Shown here piece by piece: positions 8,442-17,096 of a DNA stretch of 64,000 bases. Numbering within the stretch: position 1 is the first letter of the stretch; each line of letters begins with the position of its first letter. The stretch is from Allopusillimonas soli. GTDB lineage: Bacteria > Pseudomonadota > Gammaproteobacteria > Burkholderiales > Burkholderiaceae_B. The stretch is from positions 1-64,000 of the forward strand of contig NZ_SDQC01000009.1 in NCBI RefSeq assembly GCF_004153445.1. The letters run 5' to 3'. The position numbers and the translations under genes are program-made. Under the pieces are notes generated by a model. It saw only the letters and a list, made by a program, of their open reading frames with translations, did no database searches and was not told where the DNA came from.

Positions 8442-9515
8442 GTGCTTTCTCGTAGCACCGCATCCGCGAATCAGCAGCCTGCGCATGGCACCTGGCCGGA
8501 CAGCGTGCTGGCCTTGGCCGAATATGTGCGCGAGCGTACCGGCGCCAAGCAAGTTCGCGTCCTGGCGCATCATCGTCTGTCTGGGGGGGCAATACAAAAC
8601 AACGATGCCTTGACATTGGCATGTACTGGCGGGCAGCGGCCAGGCCGGCATGAGCTTGTGGTGCGCAGCGATGCGCCGTCTGGCGTCGACGCCAGCATGA
8701 CCCGGGCGCAGGAATTCCAGGTACTGCAGTGCGCCTTTCACGCTGGCGTAACGGTGCCCGAGCCGCTGTGGCTGTGCGAGGATGACGCGGTCATGGGGCG
8801 GGCATTCTGTGTCATGGCTCGGGTCAAGGGAACCGCTCATGCGCGCACCTTGGTTCGCGCAGACATGGAACCTGGGCAGGCGCGCAGCTTGGTGCGCCAG
8901 CTTGGCGTGGAGTTGGCTCGTATACATAGTGTGAAGCCGCCGCTGCAAGCCTTGGATTTCCTGCAGATGCCCACGGGCTCCGCCGCGCTCGCGCGTGTTC
9001 ATACATGCCGCGCATTGCTGGCCCGTGTTCCCGAACCGCACCCCGTGCTTGAGTGGGCGCTGAACTGGCTGGAGGATTGTGCTCCAGACGGGGGTGAGTT
9101 GACGTTATGCCATGGCGACTTCCGCACGGGCAACTATATGGTGCACGAGGGCCGGATCACGGGCGTGCTTGATTGGGAATTCGCGCGCTGGAGCGATCCG
9201 ATCGAGGATCTGGGATGGCTGTGCGCCCGCTGTTGGCGCTTTGGCGCGTTCGACAAGCCGGTTGGAGGGCTGGGATACAAGGCGGATCTGTTCGAAGCCT
9301 ATACGCAGGCCAGCGGTAGAGCGCCCAACCCCGATCAAGTGCTGTACTGGGAAGCCATGGCAAGTGTGGGTTGGGCGGTCATTGCCCTGCAGCAGGCGCA
9401 GCGCCATTTGTCGGGCGAGCAGCCGTCACTGGAGTTGGCGCTGACCGGCCGCATCGTGCCGGAAATGGAGTTGGATCTGCTCCACTATATGGCGATGCTT
9501 GGAGGTGCGCATTGA
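8442..9515 (+). CDS. APH-fold phosphotransferase, LvaA-like putative 4-hydroxyacyl-CoA kinase
   Basis: About 357 residues of the aminoglycoside/choline-kinase fold. The Brenner motif CHGDFRTGN (His about 224, Asp about 226, Asn about 231) and the metal motif GVLDWEFARWSDPIEDLGWL (Asp about 244) are intact, so it should be an active ATP-dependent kinase. The start is ambiguous: GTG at 8442, three bases after the dehydrogenase stop and preceded by a run of G, or GTG at 8430 overlapping that gene. Neighbours (acyl-CoA dehydrogenase, DUF6285-like protein, acyl-CoA synthetase) point to phosphorylation of a hydroxyacyl-CoA, as for LvaA of P. putida and the kinase domains of ACAD10/11, rather than antibiotic resistance. 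Confidence 0.8.
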   Translation: MLSRSTASANQQPAHGTWPDSVLALAEYVRERTGAKQVRVLAHHRLSGGAIQNNDALTLACTGGQRPGRHELVVRSDAPSGVDASMTRAQEFQVLQCAFHAGVTVPEPLWLCEDDAVMGRAFCVMARVKGTAHARTLVRADMEPGQARSLVRQLGVELARIHSVKPPLQALDFLQMPTGSAALARVHTCRALLARVPEPHPVLEWALNWLEDCAPDGGELTLCHGDFRTGNYMVHEGRITGVLDWEFARWSDPIEDLGWLCARCWRFGAFDKPVGGLGYKADLFEAYTQASGRAPNPDQVLYWEAMASVGWAVIALQQAQRHLSGEQPSLELALTGRIVPEMELDLLHYMAMLGGAH

Positions 9516-9874
9516 ACAATCGCCCCTATGGCAATGAACTGCTGGCCGTGGCCCGCCGCGTGCTGCTGGACGAATTGCTGCCATTACTACCCGCCGAACG
9601 TGTCTATGATGCGCTGATGGTGGCCAATGCCATGGCCATCGCCGCGCGGGAACTGGCACCTCATGCGGATGGGGACCGGGACGCCGCGGCGGCCATCGGC
9701 GGCTTCTTCCAGCTTGCCGGCGTCCAGGATGCGGAGGCCACCGAGGCGGGCCTGGCCGAGCTCGTTCGGCAGCGCAAGGTGGCGCCCAAACATGAGCCAG
9801 CCCTGCGCGCGCTCTTGCTGTCACTAACCGAATCCAAGCTGGCACTTAGCAACCCGAAATATGTCAAGTCGTGA
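9512..9874 (+). CDS. small DUF6285-like protein, LvaB-like partner of the kinase
   Basis: 120 residues, mostly helical. The segment ELLAVARRVLLDELLPLLP followed by YDALMVANAMAIAAREL is the pattern I associate with DUF6285 proteins found beside APH-type kinases. In the levulinate pathway the small protein LvaB is needed for LvaA activity, and this gene occupies the matching position. The TTG start at 9512 overlaps the kinase stop and follows a strong GGAGGT at 9501-9506, indicating translational coupling. No catalytic motif is visible, so a structural or regulatory subunit is the best guess. Confidence 0.75.
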   Translation: MNNRPYGNELLAVARRVLLDELLPLLPAERVYDALMVANAMAIAARELAPHADGDRDAAAAIGGFFQLAGVQDAEATEAGLAELVRQRKVAPKHEPALRALLLSLTESKLALSNPKYVKS

Positions 9875-9881
9875 GGGCGTC

Positions 9882-11504
9882 ATGGGCAGCAAATACCAGC
9901 AGGGGCTGGACAGGAATCCCGCCAATTATTCCAGCCTCACGCCGTTGAGCTTTCTGCGGCGTTCAGCCCATGTCTTTCCCGACAAGGTGGCTGTGATCGA
10001 TGGCGACGTTAGCCTGACCTATGCGGACTTTCATGCACGTTGCCGTGCGCTTGCCAATGCCCTTGTGGAGCAGGGCGTGCAGCGCGGCGATACTGTGTCC
10101 GTACTGTGCTTCAACACACTCGAACTGTTGGAGTGTCATTACGCGATACCCATGGCGGGCGCGGTCCTCAATGCACTCAACACGCGGCTGGATGCGGCGA
10201 CACTGCGCTTCATCCTCGAGCATGGCGAGGCGCGGCTGCTACTCTATGACACGGAGTTCGAGGAGATGGTGGGCGATGCGGTGAGCGGCATTGCCGCGGC
10301 GCCCGCGCTGGTGTCCATCTCCCGACCATCAGGGCCGTCGCAGGGGCTCGCGAAACTGGATTATGAACAGCTTGTGGCGGCCGGGGATCCGGCGTGGCCG
10401 GGCCGGCCGGTTGAGAATGAATGGGATGCCATTGCCCTGAACTACACGTCGGGCACCACGGGCAACCCCAAAGGCGTGGTCTATCATCACCGGGGCGCCT
10501 ATCTTTCCGCCATGACCAATGCCATTGCCATGGAAATGACGGCCGACACGGTTTACTTGTGGACGCTGCCCATGTTCCATTGCAATGGCTGGTGCTATAC
10601 CTGGGCTGTCACGGCAATAGGCGGCACGCATGTCTGCTTGCGCAAGGTGCAGCCGCAGACCGTGCTGGACCGCATTCGGATCTGCGGCGTTACGCATATG
10701 TGCGGCGCGCCCATCGTCCTCAACATGCTGCTGAACGATTTTCACAAGAACGGCGTGAGCTTGCCCTCTTCCGTGCAGTTTGCACTGGGCGGTGCGGCAC
10801 CGCCCAGTGCCGTCATCCGTCGAGGCCGCGAGCTGGGCTTCGATATCACCCATCTTTATGGTCTGACGGAAACCTATGGCCCCTCCATGCTGTGCGTGCG
10901 CCAGCCCGAATGGCGAAGCCTGCCGCTGGAAGAACTGGCGCCGAAAATGGCACGGCAAGGTGTCGGCCTGCATGCCATTGACGAGGTGGCCGTTGCCGGA
11001 TCGGGCCCGAACGGATTTGCGCCCTGGGATGGCCAGACAATGGGGGAGTTGCTGATGCGCGGTAACAATCTCATGAAAGGCTATCTGAAGAATCCGGACG
11101 CCACGCGTGAGGCCTTCAAAGACGGCTGGTTTCACACCGGTGATCTGGCGGTCATGCATCCCGATGGCTATGCGGAGGTCAAGGACCGCGCCAAGGACAT
11201 CATTATTTCGGGTGGCGAAAATATCTCCAGCCAGGAAGTCGAAGATGTTCTGTACCGCCATCCAGCCGTGCTGGAGGCCGCTGTTGTTGCCATGCCCGAC
11301 GAAAAATGGGGCGAATCGCCTTGTGCCTTCGTCTCCTTGCGCGAGGACAGCAGCGCAACGGACGAGCAGTCCCTTATCGCATGGTGCCGCGACAAGCTCC
11401 CGCATTACAAGGCGCCCACGCGAGTGGTGTTCGGAGAGTTGCCCAAGACATCAACAGGCAAGATACGCAAGAACGTCTTGCGCGATCAGTTGAGGATGAA
11501 ATGA
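9882..11504 (+). CDS. acyl-CoA synthetase (AMP-binding), LvaE-like
   Basis: 540 residues of the ANL adenylating family, which activates a carboxylate with ATP and then forms the CoA thioester. The P-loop-like YTSGTTGNPKGV lies near residues 188-199, then HLYGLTETYGP, WFHTGDLAVMHPDGYAEVKDR and IIISGGENIS, with the catalytic Lys in KTSTGKIRK (about residue 523). I use the ATG at 9882, preceded by GAGGG at a good distance; the longer frame starts at 9861 inside the previous gene. It would activate the imported acid for the kinase and dehydrogenase upstream. Overall it resembles medium-chain fatty-acid ligases. Confidence 0.85.
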   Translation: MGSKYQQGLDRNPANYSSLTPLSFLRRSAHVFPDKVAVIDGDVSLTYADFHARCRALANALVEQGVQRGDTVSVLCFNTLELLECHYAIPMAGAVLNALNTRLDAATLRFILEHGEARLLLYDTEFEEMVGDAVSGIAAAPALVSISRPSGPSQGLAKLDYEQLVAAGDPAWPGRPVENEWDAIALNYTSGTTGNPKGVVYHHRGAYLSAMTNAIAMEMTADTVYLWTLPMFHCNGWCYTWAVTAIGGTHVCLRKVQPQTVLDRIRICGVTHMCGAPIVLNMLLNDFHKNGVSLPSSVQFALGGAAPPSAVIRRGRELGFDITHLYGLTETYGPSMLCVRQPEWRSLPLEELAPKMARQGVGLHAIDEVAVAGSGPNGFAPWDGQTMGELLMRGNNLMKGYLKNPDATREAFKDGWFHTGDLAVMHPDGYAEVKDRAKDIIISGGENISSQEVEDVLYRHPAVLEAAVVAMPDEKWGESPCAFVSLREDSSATDEQSLIAWCRDKLPHYKAPTRVVFGELPKTSTGKIRKNVLRDQLRMK

Positions 11505-11526
11505 ACCATACATGAAGGCCGGCAGT

Positions 11527-11660
11527 TGCCCGCGACCGGGCACGGCGCGGGCTTCGGCGGTAAACGCGAATAGCAGCTTGGAGGAAATGCCTATGGAGAG
11601 CCTGAAGCAGCACATCGTCCAGTGAGTACATCATAATCGTCAAGGTGCGCCGGAAGGCGC
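11527..11660 (+). other. intergenic region with two hairpins before the importer genes
   Basis: The 174-base gap between synthetase and binding-protein genes holds a hairpin TGCCCG-CGAC-CGGGCA (11527-11542) and a GGAA-tetraloop hairpin GCGCC-GGAA-GGCGC (11647-11660) just before the SD of the binding-protein gene. Neither has a T run, so they look like mRNA stability or processing elements rather than terminators. A 10-12 codon frame with a GGAGG SD (11587-11625) lies between them. Confidence 0.4.
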
Positions 11661-11678
11661 GCTCAAAAGGAGACATAT

Positions 11679-12899
11679 ATGTTCACGCAGATGTTCAACC
11701 GTTCAGTCGCCGTTGCCGCGCTGGCTGGCGCTTTGGCCGCCGCGCCCGCGTTGGCCGCCGAGAAGCCGATCACCATCGGCGCCATCTATATCATGTCGGG
11801 TAGCGCCGCGACGTACGGCAAGTTTGCGGAGCAGGGCATCCAGATTGCCCTGGATGAGATCAACGGTTCGGGTGGTGTGTTGGGGCGCACGCTGCAGCTC
11901 AAGCTCGAGGACGGTCAGGGCAAGGCTGCCACAGCCATACAGGCTGCGCGCAAGCTGGTGTATCAGGACAACGCCGACGTACTCATGGGCCTGGACAGCT
12001 CCGGCGTGGCGCAAGGATTGACGCCGGTGGTGCCCGAGCTGGGCAAGCCGTTCATCATCACGCACGCGGCCACGCCGGATGCGACCGGAAAATTGTGCAA
12101 CGCCTTTACATACCGGGATAGTGTCAATGTGCATCAGAATATGAAGGGCGCGGCCGAGATTGCCGCCTCGACCAGCGCGACGAAGTGGACCACGATAGGC
12201 CCTGACTATGCCTTTGGCCATCAGACATGGGAGTTCTTCAGCAAATATCTGAAAGCGCTTAAGCCCGACGCTCAGATCATGGACAACCCCGCGTTTCCGC
12301 GTTTTGGCGCAGAAGACTTCACGCCGTTCATCGATAGCGTCATGGCCGCCAAGCCCGACGGTGTCATGATTTCGTTGTGGGGCGGCGATCTTGTGAATTT
12401 TGTTCGTCAAGCCAACAACCGGGGATTTTTCAAGCAGGGCTACGAAGTGCTGGTTGCTGTCGGTGCGGCGACCGAGGTGCTGACTGCCCTTGGCGACCAG
12501 ATGCCCGAAGGGGTGTGGCTGGGCACGCGCTACTGGTACGATGCGCACGACAACGATATCAACAAGAAGTTTGTTGCCGCCTACAAGAAGGCCTATGGCG
12601 CGCCCCCCAGCTATAACGCGGAAGGCGCTTACGTTGCCGTGCATGCGTTCAAGGCGGCCATGGAAAAAGCGGGGTCGGTGGATGGAAAGGCGGTGGCGCA
12701 GGCGCTTTCGGGCTTGACCGTGGACGCGCCCACGGGCAAGCTGACCTTCCGCAAAGGCGATAACCAGGCGCTCATCGGCCCGACCTGGGGCAAGACGGGA
12801 AGCATGAATGCCGATGACGGGATTCGCAGCCTGACGCAGGTGCATACATTCGATGGCGAGAAGATAACGCCGCCGGTGGACCCCGCCTGCAAGCTTTGA
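11679..12899 (+). CDS. ABC transporter substrate-binding protein, branched-chain amino acid type
   Basis: 406 residues. A signal peptide (MFTQMFNRSVAVAALAGALA, cleaved near ALAAEKP) precedes a type I periplasmic-binding fold beginning ITIGAIYIMSGSAATYG and continuing INGSGGVLGRTLQLKLEDG and VLMGLDSSGVAQGLTPV. It should deliver a ligand to the permease/ATPase genes that follow. Members of this family carry amides, aromatic acids and short-chain acids as well as amino acids. Location behind an acyl-CoA synthetase suggests a carboxylic acid. The start follows AAAAGGAGA. Confidence 0.9.
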   Translation: MFTQMFNRSVAVAALAGALAAAPALAAEKPITIGAIYIMSGSAATYGKFAEQGIQIALDEINGSGGVLGRTLQLKLEDGQGKAATAIQAARKLVYQDNADVLMGLDSSGVAQGLTPVVPELGKPFIITHAATPDATGKLCNAFTYRDSVNVHQNMKGAAEIAASTSATKWTTIGPDYAFGHQTWEFFSKYLKALKPDAQIMDNPAFPRFGAEDFTPFIDSVMAAKPDGVMISLWGGDLVNFVRQANNRGFFKQGYEVLVAVGAATEVLTALGDQMPEGVWLGTRYWYDAHDNDINKKFVAAYKKAYGAPPSYNAEGAYVAVHAFKAAMEKAGSVDGKAVAQALSGLTVDAPTGKLTFRKGDNQALIGPTWGKTGSMNADDGIRSLTQVHTFDGEKITPPVDPACKL

Positions 12900-12991
12900 C
12901 GCATTCATGACATGTCCCATGCGCCTGGGCTTGCGGCCCGCGGCGCATGGGCAGGCAAGGCAGTGCGCATACATGGAAAACGGGGGACAAA

Positions 12992-13864
12992 ATGGGGAGT
13001 CTCGGCCTCGCAGTGCTCAACAGCCTCGACATAGGCCTGCTGTTGTTCGTCATCGCGGTTGGATTGAATATTGTCTTTGGCGTCTTGAATGTCATCAACT
13101 TCGCGCATGGGGCACTCTACATGCTGGGCGCGTACATGGCCTACGCGTGCATGGACAATTGGGGCATGCTGTTCTGGATGGCCTTGGCGGTTGCACCCAT
13201 CGGTGTGGCGATGCTGGCGGTGATCATCGATCGCTTGATGCTGCGCTTTGTATACGAGCGTGAAGTGACGGACAGCCTGCTGCTCACGTTCGCGCTGCTT
13301 CTGATACTGAACGAATCCGTGCGGCTGCTGTGGGGGGCAGGCATTCATGTCATTGATCCGCCTGTGCTGCTGCGGGGTACCGTCACGCTGCCCGGTGGCA
13401 TTGCCTATCCGCTCTACAACCTTTTTGTCGTGGCTGTCGGGCTGATTTTTCTGGCGGGGCTCTGGCTGCTTTTCAATAAAACCCGCGTGGGCCGCATCAT
13501 GCGGGCCGCCGCGCTTGACCGTGAAATGGCCCAGGTGCTTTGCATCAATACCAAACTGGTCATCACGGGCGTCTTTGCATTCGGGGCCTGGCTGGCGGCT
13601 GTCGGTGGCGTAGTGGCGGCGCCCATGCGAGCCATTGATCCGGGCATGGGCGACAAAGTCATCATTGAAAGCTTCATTGTCGTGGTGATAGGCGGCTTGG
13701 GCAGTTTCCCGGGTGCGCTGCTAGGCGCCATTGTGCTTGGGCTTATCCACGGACTGGGCGGGCGCTTCCTGCCGGAAGTGAATCTGGTGTTGCCGTTCCT
13801 GGGCATGGCTGTTGTGCTGCTGCTTAAACCGCACGGCTTGATGGGCAGGAGGGCCAGCGCATGA
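12992..13864 (+). CDS. LivH-type ABC transporter permease
   Basis: 290 residues, nearly all hydrophobic, with about eight membrane segments. The family stretch VGLNIVFGVLNVINFAHGALYMLGAYMA is near residues 25-52, and the coupling-helix region AAALDREMAQVLCINTKL near 180. The ATG at 12992 follows GGGGGA; an upstream in-frame extension looks soluble and was not used. The stop overlaps the start of the next permease gene by four bases. Confidence 0.9.
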   Translation: MGSLGLAVLNSLDIGLLLFVIAVGLNIVFGVLNVINFAHGALYMLGAYMAYACMDNWGMLFWMALAVAPIGVAMLAVIIDRLMLRFVYEREVTDSLLLTFALLLILNESVRLLWGAGIHVIDPPVLLRGTVTLPGGIAYPLYNLFVVAVGLIFLAGLWLLFNKTRVGRIMRAAALDREMAQVLCINTKLVITGVFAFGAWLAAVGGVVAAPMRAIDPGMGDKVIIESFIVVVIGGLGSFPGALLGAIVLGLIHGLGGRFLPEVNLVLPFLGMAVVLLLKPHGLMGRRASA

Positions 13865-14805
13865 AACGCGTTATCAATATCGCGGCATTGGCCCTCATCG
13901 TTCTGCTCCTGGCTGCGTTGCCATGGATAGCACCGTACTTCTATATTTTCATCGCCACGGAGATTCTGATTCTGGGGTTGTTCGCGGCCAGCTTCAATCT
14001 GATATTCGGCTACACCGGGATGCTCAGCTTCGGACATGCGGCATTCTTCGGTGCAGGTGCCTATGCCACGGCCATGCTGTTGCAGTCGCAGCAGTGGCCG
14101 CTGCTCGGCTGTCTGCTTGCGGCCATCGTGGCCGGCGCGCTGCTGGCGCTGCTGATCGGCTTTTTCAGCGTGCGTCTGGATGAAGTGTACTTCGCCATGC
14201 TGACGCTGGCGTTTGGCATGATGGTATTCGCCGTCGTGCATCAATGGCGTTCGGTGACCAACGGCAGCGACGGCATCGCCGGATTCACCGTGGGCCAGTT
14301 CGGTCTAGGCTTGCCGCTGACACTTGGGAACCCAAGTGTTTATTACCATATGGTGCTTGTGGTAGTGGTGCTGGCGGCCGCGCTTCTGTACCTGATCTGC
14401 CGATCCTCCTTTGGCCTGGTTCTGCGCGCCATACGCCAGAACCCCGAACGCGTTGCTTTCTGCGGCCTCAATGTTCGCAGCTACCGGCTTGCCGCCTTTA
14501 CCATCGCCGGCGCCTTCGCGGGTCTGGCCGGCGGGCTCATGGCGCCGTTTCTGCGGATCGCCAGCCCTGAACTGGTGCATTGGTCCATGTCGGCGGAGCC
14601 GGTGCTCATGACCATACTCGGCGGCAGCGGGTACTTTCTGGGGCCGTTCTTCGGCGCGGGCATGTTCGTGCTGCTGGAAACCTGGATTACCAGCGTGACG
14701 CAGGCCTGGATGCTGGTGCTGGGCATTATTCTGGCGCTCATGGTCATGTTCTTCAGGCGCGGGCTTCTTGGAACCCTTCTCGATTGGTGGATGGAGCGCA
14801 AATGA
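13861..14805 (+). CDS. LivM-type ABC transporter permease
   Basis: 314 residues, a polytopic permease with the family stretch FNLIFGYTGMLSFGHAAFFG near residues 45-64 and the coupling segment RAIRQNPERVAFCGLNVR near 195. It pairs with the LivH-type protein to form the channel. It overlaps genes on both sides by four bases, indicating translational coupling. The C-terminus ends in a short basic tail. Confidence 0.9.
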   Translation: MKRVINIAALALIVLLLAALPWIAPYFYIFIATEILILGLFAASFNLIFGYTGMLSFGHAAFFGAGAYATAMLLQSQQWPLLGCLLAAIVAGALLALLIGFFSVRLDEVYFAMLTLAFGMMVFAVVHQWRSVTNGSDGIAGFTVGQFGLGLPLTLGNPSVYYHMVLVVVVLAAALLYLICRSSFGLVLRAIRQNPERVAFCGLNVRSYRLAAFTIAGAFAGLAGGLMAPFLRIASPELVHWSMSAEPVLMTILGGSGYFLGPFFGAGMFVLLETWITSVTQAWMLVLGIILALMVMFFRRGLLGTLLDWWMERK

Positions 14806-15608
14806 ATACGGCATCTGCAGTGCGCGCGCCGCGCGGCGGTCAGTCACCCATACTCAGCATCAAAGGCCTGAGCAAGCGCTTCGGCGGCGTGGCTGCTGTC
14901 GATGATGTGTCGCTGGACGTTTTTCCGCGCGAGACGCTCGCCATCATCGGTCCGAACGGGGCGGGAAAAACCACCTTCTACAACCTGCTTTCAGGGCGCA
15001 TGAAACCCACCAGCGGGACCATTATGTTCGATGAAAGGGACATCACGGGCATGCCGGCCCACCGCATCAGCAGATTGGGCGTATCCCGCTCATTCCAGAT
15101 AAACAATATCTTCAATGAGATGACGGTGCTTGAGAACGTCGAGGTGGCGGTGACCGCCTATCGCGGAGACAGCCGCCGCTGGCTCAATCTTGCCTCGCGC
15201 AACCGCCGCGTGCGCGACGAGGCGTTCGAACTGTTGGCGCGCCTGTCGCTTTCCGGACTGGCGGACAGGCGGGCTGGCGTAATCAGTTATGGAGACAAGC
15301 GCCTGGTCGAGATCGCGGTGGTGCTGGCCACCCGGCCTCATCTGGTTTTGCTTGATGAGCCGACTGCGGGCATGACGCCCGATGAAACGCAGCGCGTCAT
15401 GGCGCTTGTCAGGTCCTTGGCGGCGGACGGCGATTACACCTTTCTTGTGACGGAACATGACATGCAGGTTGTGTTCGGATTGGCGGATCGGATATTGGTC
15501 ATGCACAGGGGGCGCAGGCTGGTCCTGGGCTCGCCGCAGGAGGTTCGTGCCCATCCCGATGTACGCAAGGCCTATCTGGGTGACGAGGACGAGGAGATCG
15601 CACCATGA
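14802..15608 (+). CDS. LivG-type ABC transporter ATP-binding protein
   Basis: 268 residues. Walker A GPNGAGKTT (about residues 52-60), the LivG-type signature ISYGDKRLVEIA in place of classical LSGGQ, Walker B HLVLLDEPTAGMTPDE and the switch His in VTEHDM are all present. About 18 residues precede the ATPase core. It energises the importer with the following LivF-type ATPase. The chosen ATG overlaps the permease stop; the open frame upstream is antisense-like noise. Confidence 0.9.
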   Translation: MNTASAVRAPRGGQSPILSIKGLSKRFGGVAAVDDVSLDVFPRETLAIIGPNGAGKTTFYNLLSGRMKPTSGTIMFDERDITGMPAHRISRLGVSRSFQINNIFNEMTVLENVEVAVTAYRGDSRRWLNLASRNRRVRDEAFELLARLSLSGLADRRAGVISYGDKRLVEIAVVLATRPHLVLLDEPTAGMTPDETQRVMALVRSLAADGDYTFLVTEHDMQVVFGLADRILVMHRGRRLVLGSPQEVRAHPDVRKAYLGDEDEEIAP

Positions 15609-16306
15609 TGCTGGAGGTACAGGACATCCATACCTACTATGGCGAAAGCCATGCGCTGCAGGGCGTATCGCTGCGGCTGGACGAGGGTGAGACGGTGTGT
15701 CTGCTGGGCCGCAATGGTGCGGGGAAAAGCACGACGCTACGCAGCATCATCGGTTTGACGCCGCCGGGCAGGGGCCGAGTGGTTTTCGCGGGTCGCAACA
15801 TTGCTGGCATGCCCGCCTACCGGATCGCCCGCATGGGCGTGAGCCTAGTGCCCGAAGACAGGCGCATTCTGCCCGGCCTGACCGTTCGCGAGAACCTGGA
15901 GGTGGGCCAGTATCGCAGGCCAGGCTTGCAGCCGCGCTGGAGCATAGAGCGCATTTTTGACGAATATCCCATGCTGGCCGAGCTGGCTGGTCAGGATGGC
16001 GCCACGCTGTCTGGCGGCCAGCAGCAGATGCTGGCTGTGGCGCGATCCCTCATGAGCGAACCGCAATTGCTGCTGCTTGATGAGCCGAATGAAGGGCTGG
16101 CGCCTGTCATCGTGAAGCAGATCGGCGAGCTGATTGACGCGCTGGCTGGCACCACGACCATTCTGTTCACAGACCAGAGCGTACGGTTCGCCCTGCGGCA
16201 TGCGAAACGCGCCTACATCCTGGAAAAGGGGCGAATCGTGCATGAAGCCGACTGCGGATCGCTGGCGCGCGATGCGCAGACGCAGCGCCGGTATCTTTCG
16301 GTCTGA
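15605..16306 (+). CDS. LivF-type ABC transporter ATP-binding protein
   Basis: 233 residues with Walker A GRNGAGKSTT (about 37-46), Q-loop region, LSGGQQQMLAVAR signature and Walker B LLLLDEPNEGLAP. LivF features such as SLVPEDRRILPGLTVRENL are clear. It is the last gene of the five-gene importer and overlaps the previous stop by four bases. Substrate is inferred only from context (organic acid activated by the upstream synthetase). Confidence 0.9.
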   Translation: MMLEVQDIHTYYGESHALQGVSLRLDEGETVCLLGRNGAGKSTTLRSIIGLTPPGRGRVVFAGRNIAGMPAYRIARMGVSLVPEDRRILPGLTVRENLEVGQYRRPGLQPRWSIERIFDEYPMLAELAGQDGATLSGGQQQMLAVARSLMSEPQLLLLDEPNEGLAPVIVKQIGELIDALAGTTTILFTDQSVRFALRHAKRAYILEKGRIVHEADCGSLARDAQTQRRYLSV

Positions 16307-16379
16307 GCTTGAGCGATTCAGCCGCCGCGCCGACAGCTTGCCGTAAACTCGCGCCTGTGAGTCACCAACCGACCCCATC

Positions 16380-17072
16380 ATGATTTCCGACTTCGAGTCC
16401 TTCAAGGCCGGGCTTAACTTGTCCAAGCTTGAGATATGCCGCGCCCTGTATCGCCAGAATGGCGGAACCATCCGCGTCAAGCGCGAGCATGTGGCTGTGC
16501 GCAACCTTGTGCGCATCATCGACTCCGCCCTCAGGCTGACCAGCGCCAAAGGATTCCACGCCATGTCGCTGCGCGACCTTTGCGCGGATTCAGGCTTCAG
16601 CATCGGCGGTCTTTACGCCTATATCCGCAGCAAGGACGACCTGATTCCCCTCATCCAGAGCCACGGCTTCATGTTGACGCGCCGCACGCTCATCGACTGT
16701 ACGCGCGACGTATCCGACCCCACCGCCAGGCTGTTGACCGCCGTCAAGGCGCATGTGTATCTGAGCGAAATCCTGCAGCCCTGGTTCTATTTTTCCTTCA
16801 TGGAGGCCAGGAACCTGCCCGCGCCGCACAAAAGGGCGGCCATCGAGACGGAACTCGAGATCGAGAATATCTTCCACGACATCATCAGCGAAGGCATGGA
16901 GGCGGGGGTATTCCAGCCGGCGCATGCTGACGCGCGGCTGGTGGCATCCCTGTGCAAGGCCATGATGCAGGACTGGTATCTTAAACGGCGAAAGTATCGC
17001 ATCCAGCAGGTGGATGCGACGCAGTATGCGGCCTTTATAGGCACCGTTCTGGAACGTTACCTGCTTCCCTGA
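16380..17072 (+). CDS. TetR-family transcriptional regulator
   Basis: 230 residues. The TetR helix-turn-helix is recognisable (IIDSALRLTSAKGFHAMSLRD, then SGFSIGGLYAYIRSKDDLI) but begins near residue 43. An unusual N-terminal extension with LSKLEICRALYRQNGG precedes it. The C-terminal ligand domain is helical. It follows the importer by 73 bases on the same strand and may be a second regulator of the acyl-CoA/importer operon. The extension could be a separate small helical element; a shorter start at an internal codon is not supported by an SD. Confidence 0.8.
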   Translation: MISDFESFKAGLNLSKLEICRALYRQNGGTIRVKREHVAVRNLVRIIDSALRLTSAKGFHAMSLRDLCADSGFSIGGLYAYIRSKDDLIPLIQSHGFMLTRRTLIDCTRDVSDPTARLLTAVKAHVYLSEILQPWFYFSFMEARNLPAPHKRAAIETELEIENIFHDIISEGMEAGVFQPAHADARLVASLCKAMMQDWYLKRRKYRIQQVDATQYAAFIGTVLERYLLP

Positions 17073-17096
17073 GACAGGGTCGCGGTCAGCGCCGAT

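Noticed and set aside
8442-9515. Aminoglycoside-resistance gene
   Set aside because: The APH fold alone does not show resistance; the gene is translationally coupled to a DUF6285-like gene and sits among acyl-CoA enzymes.
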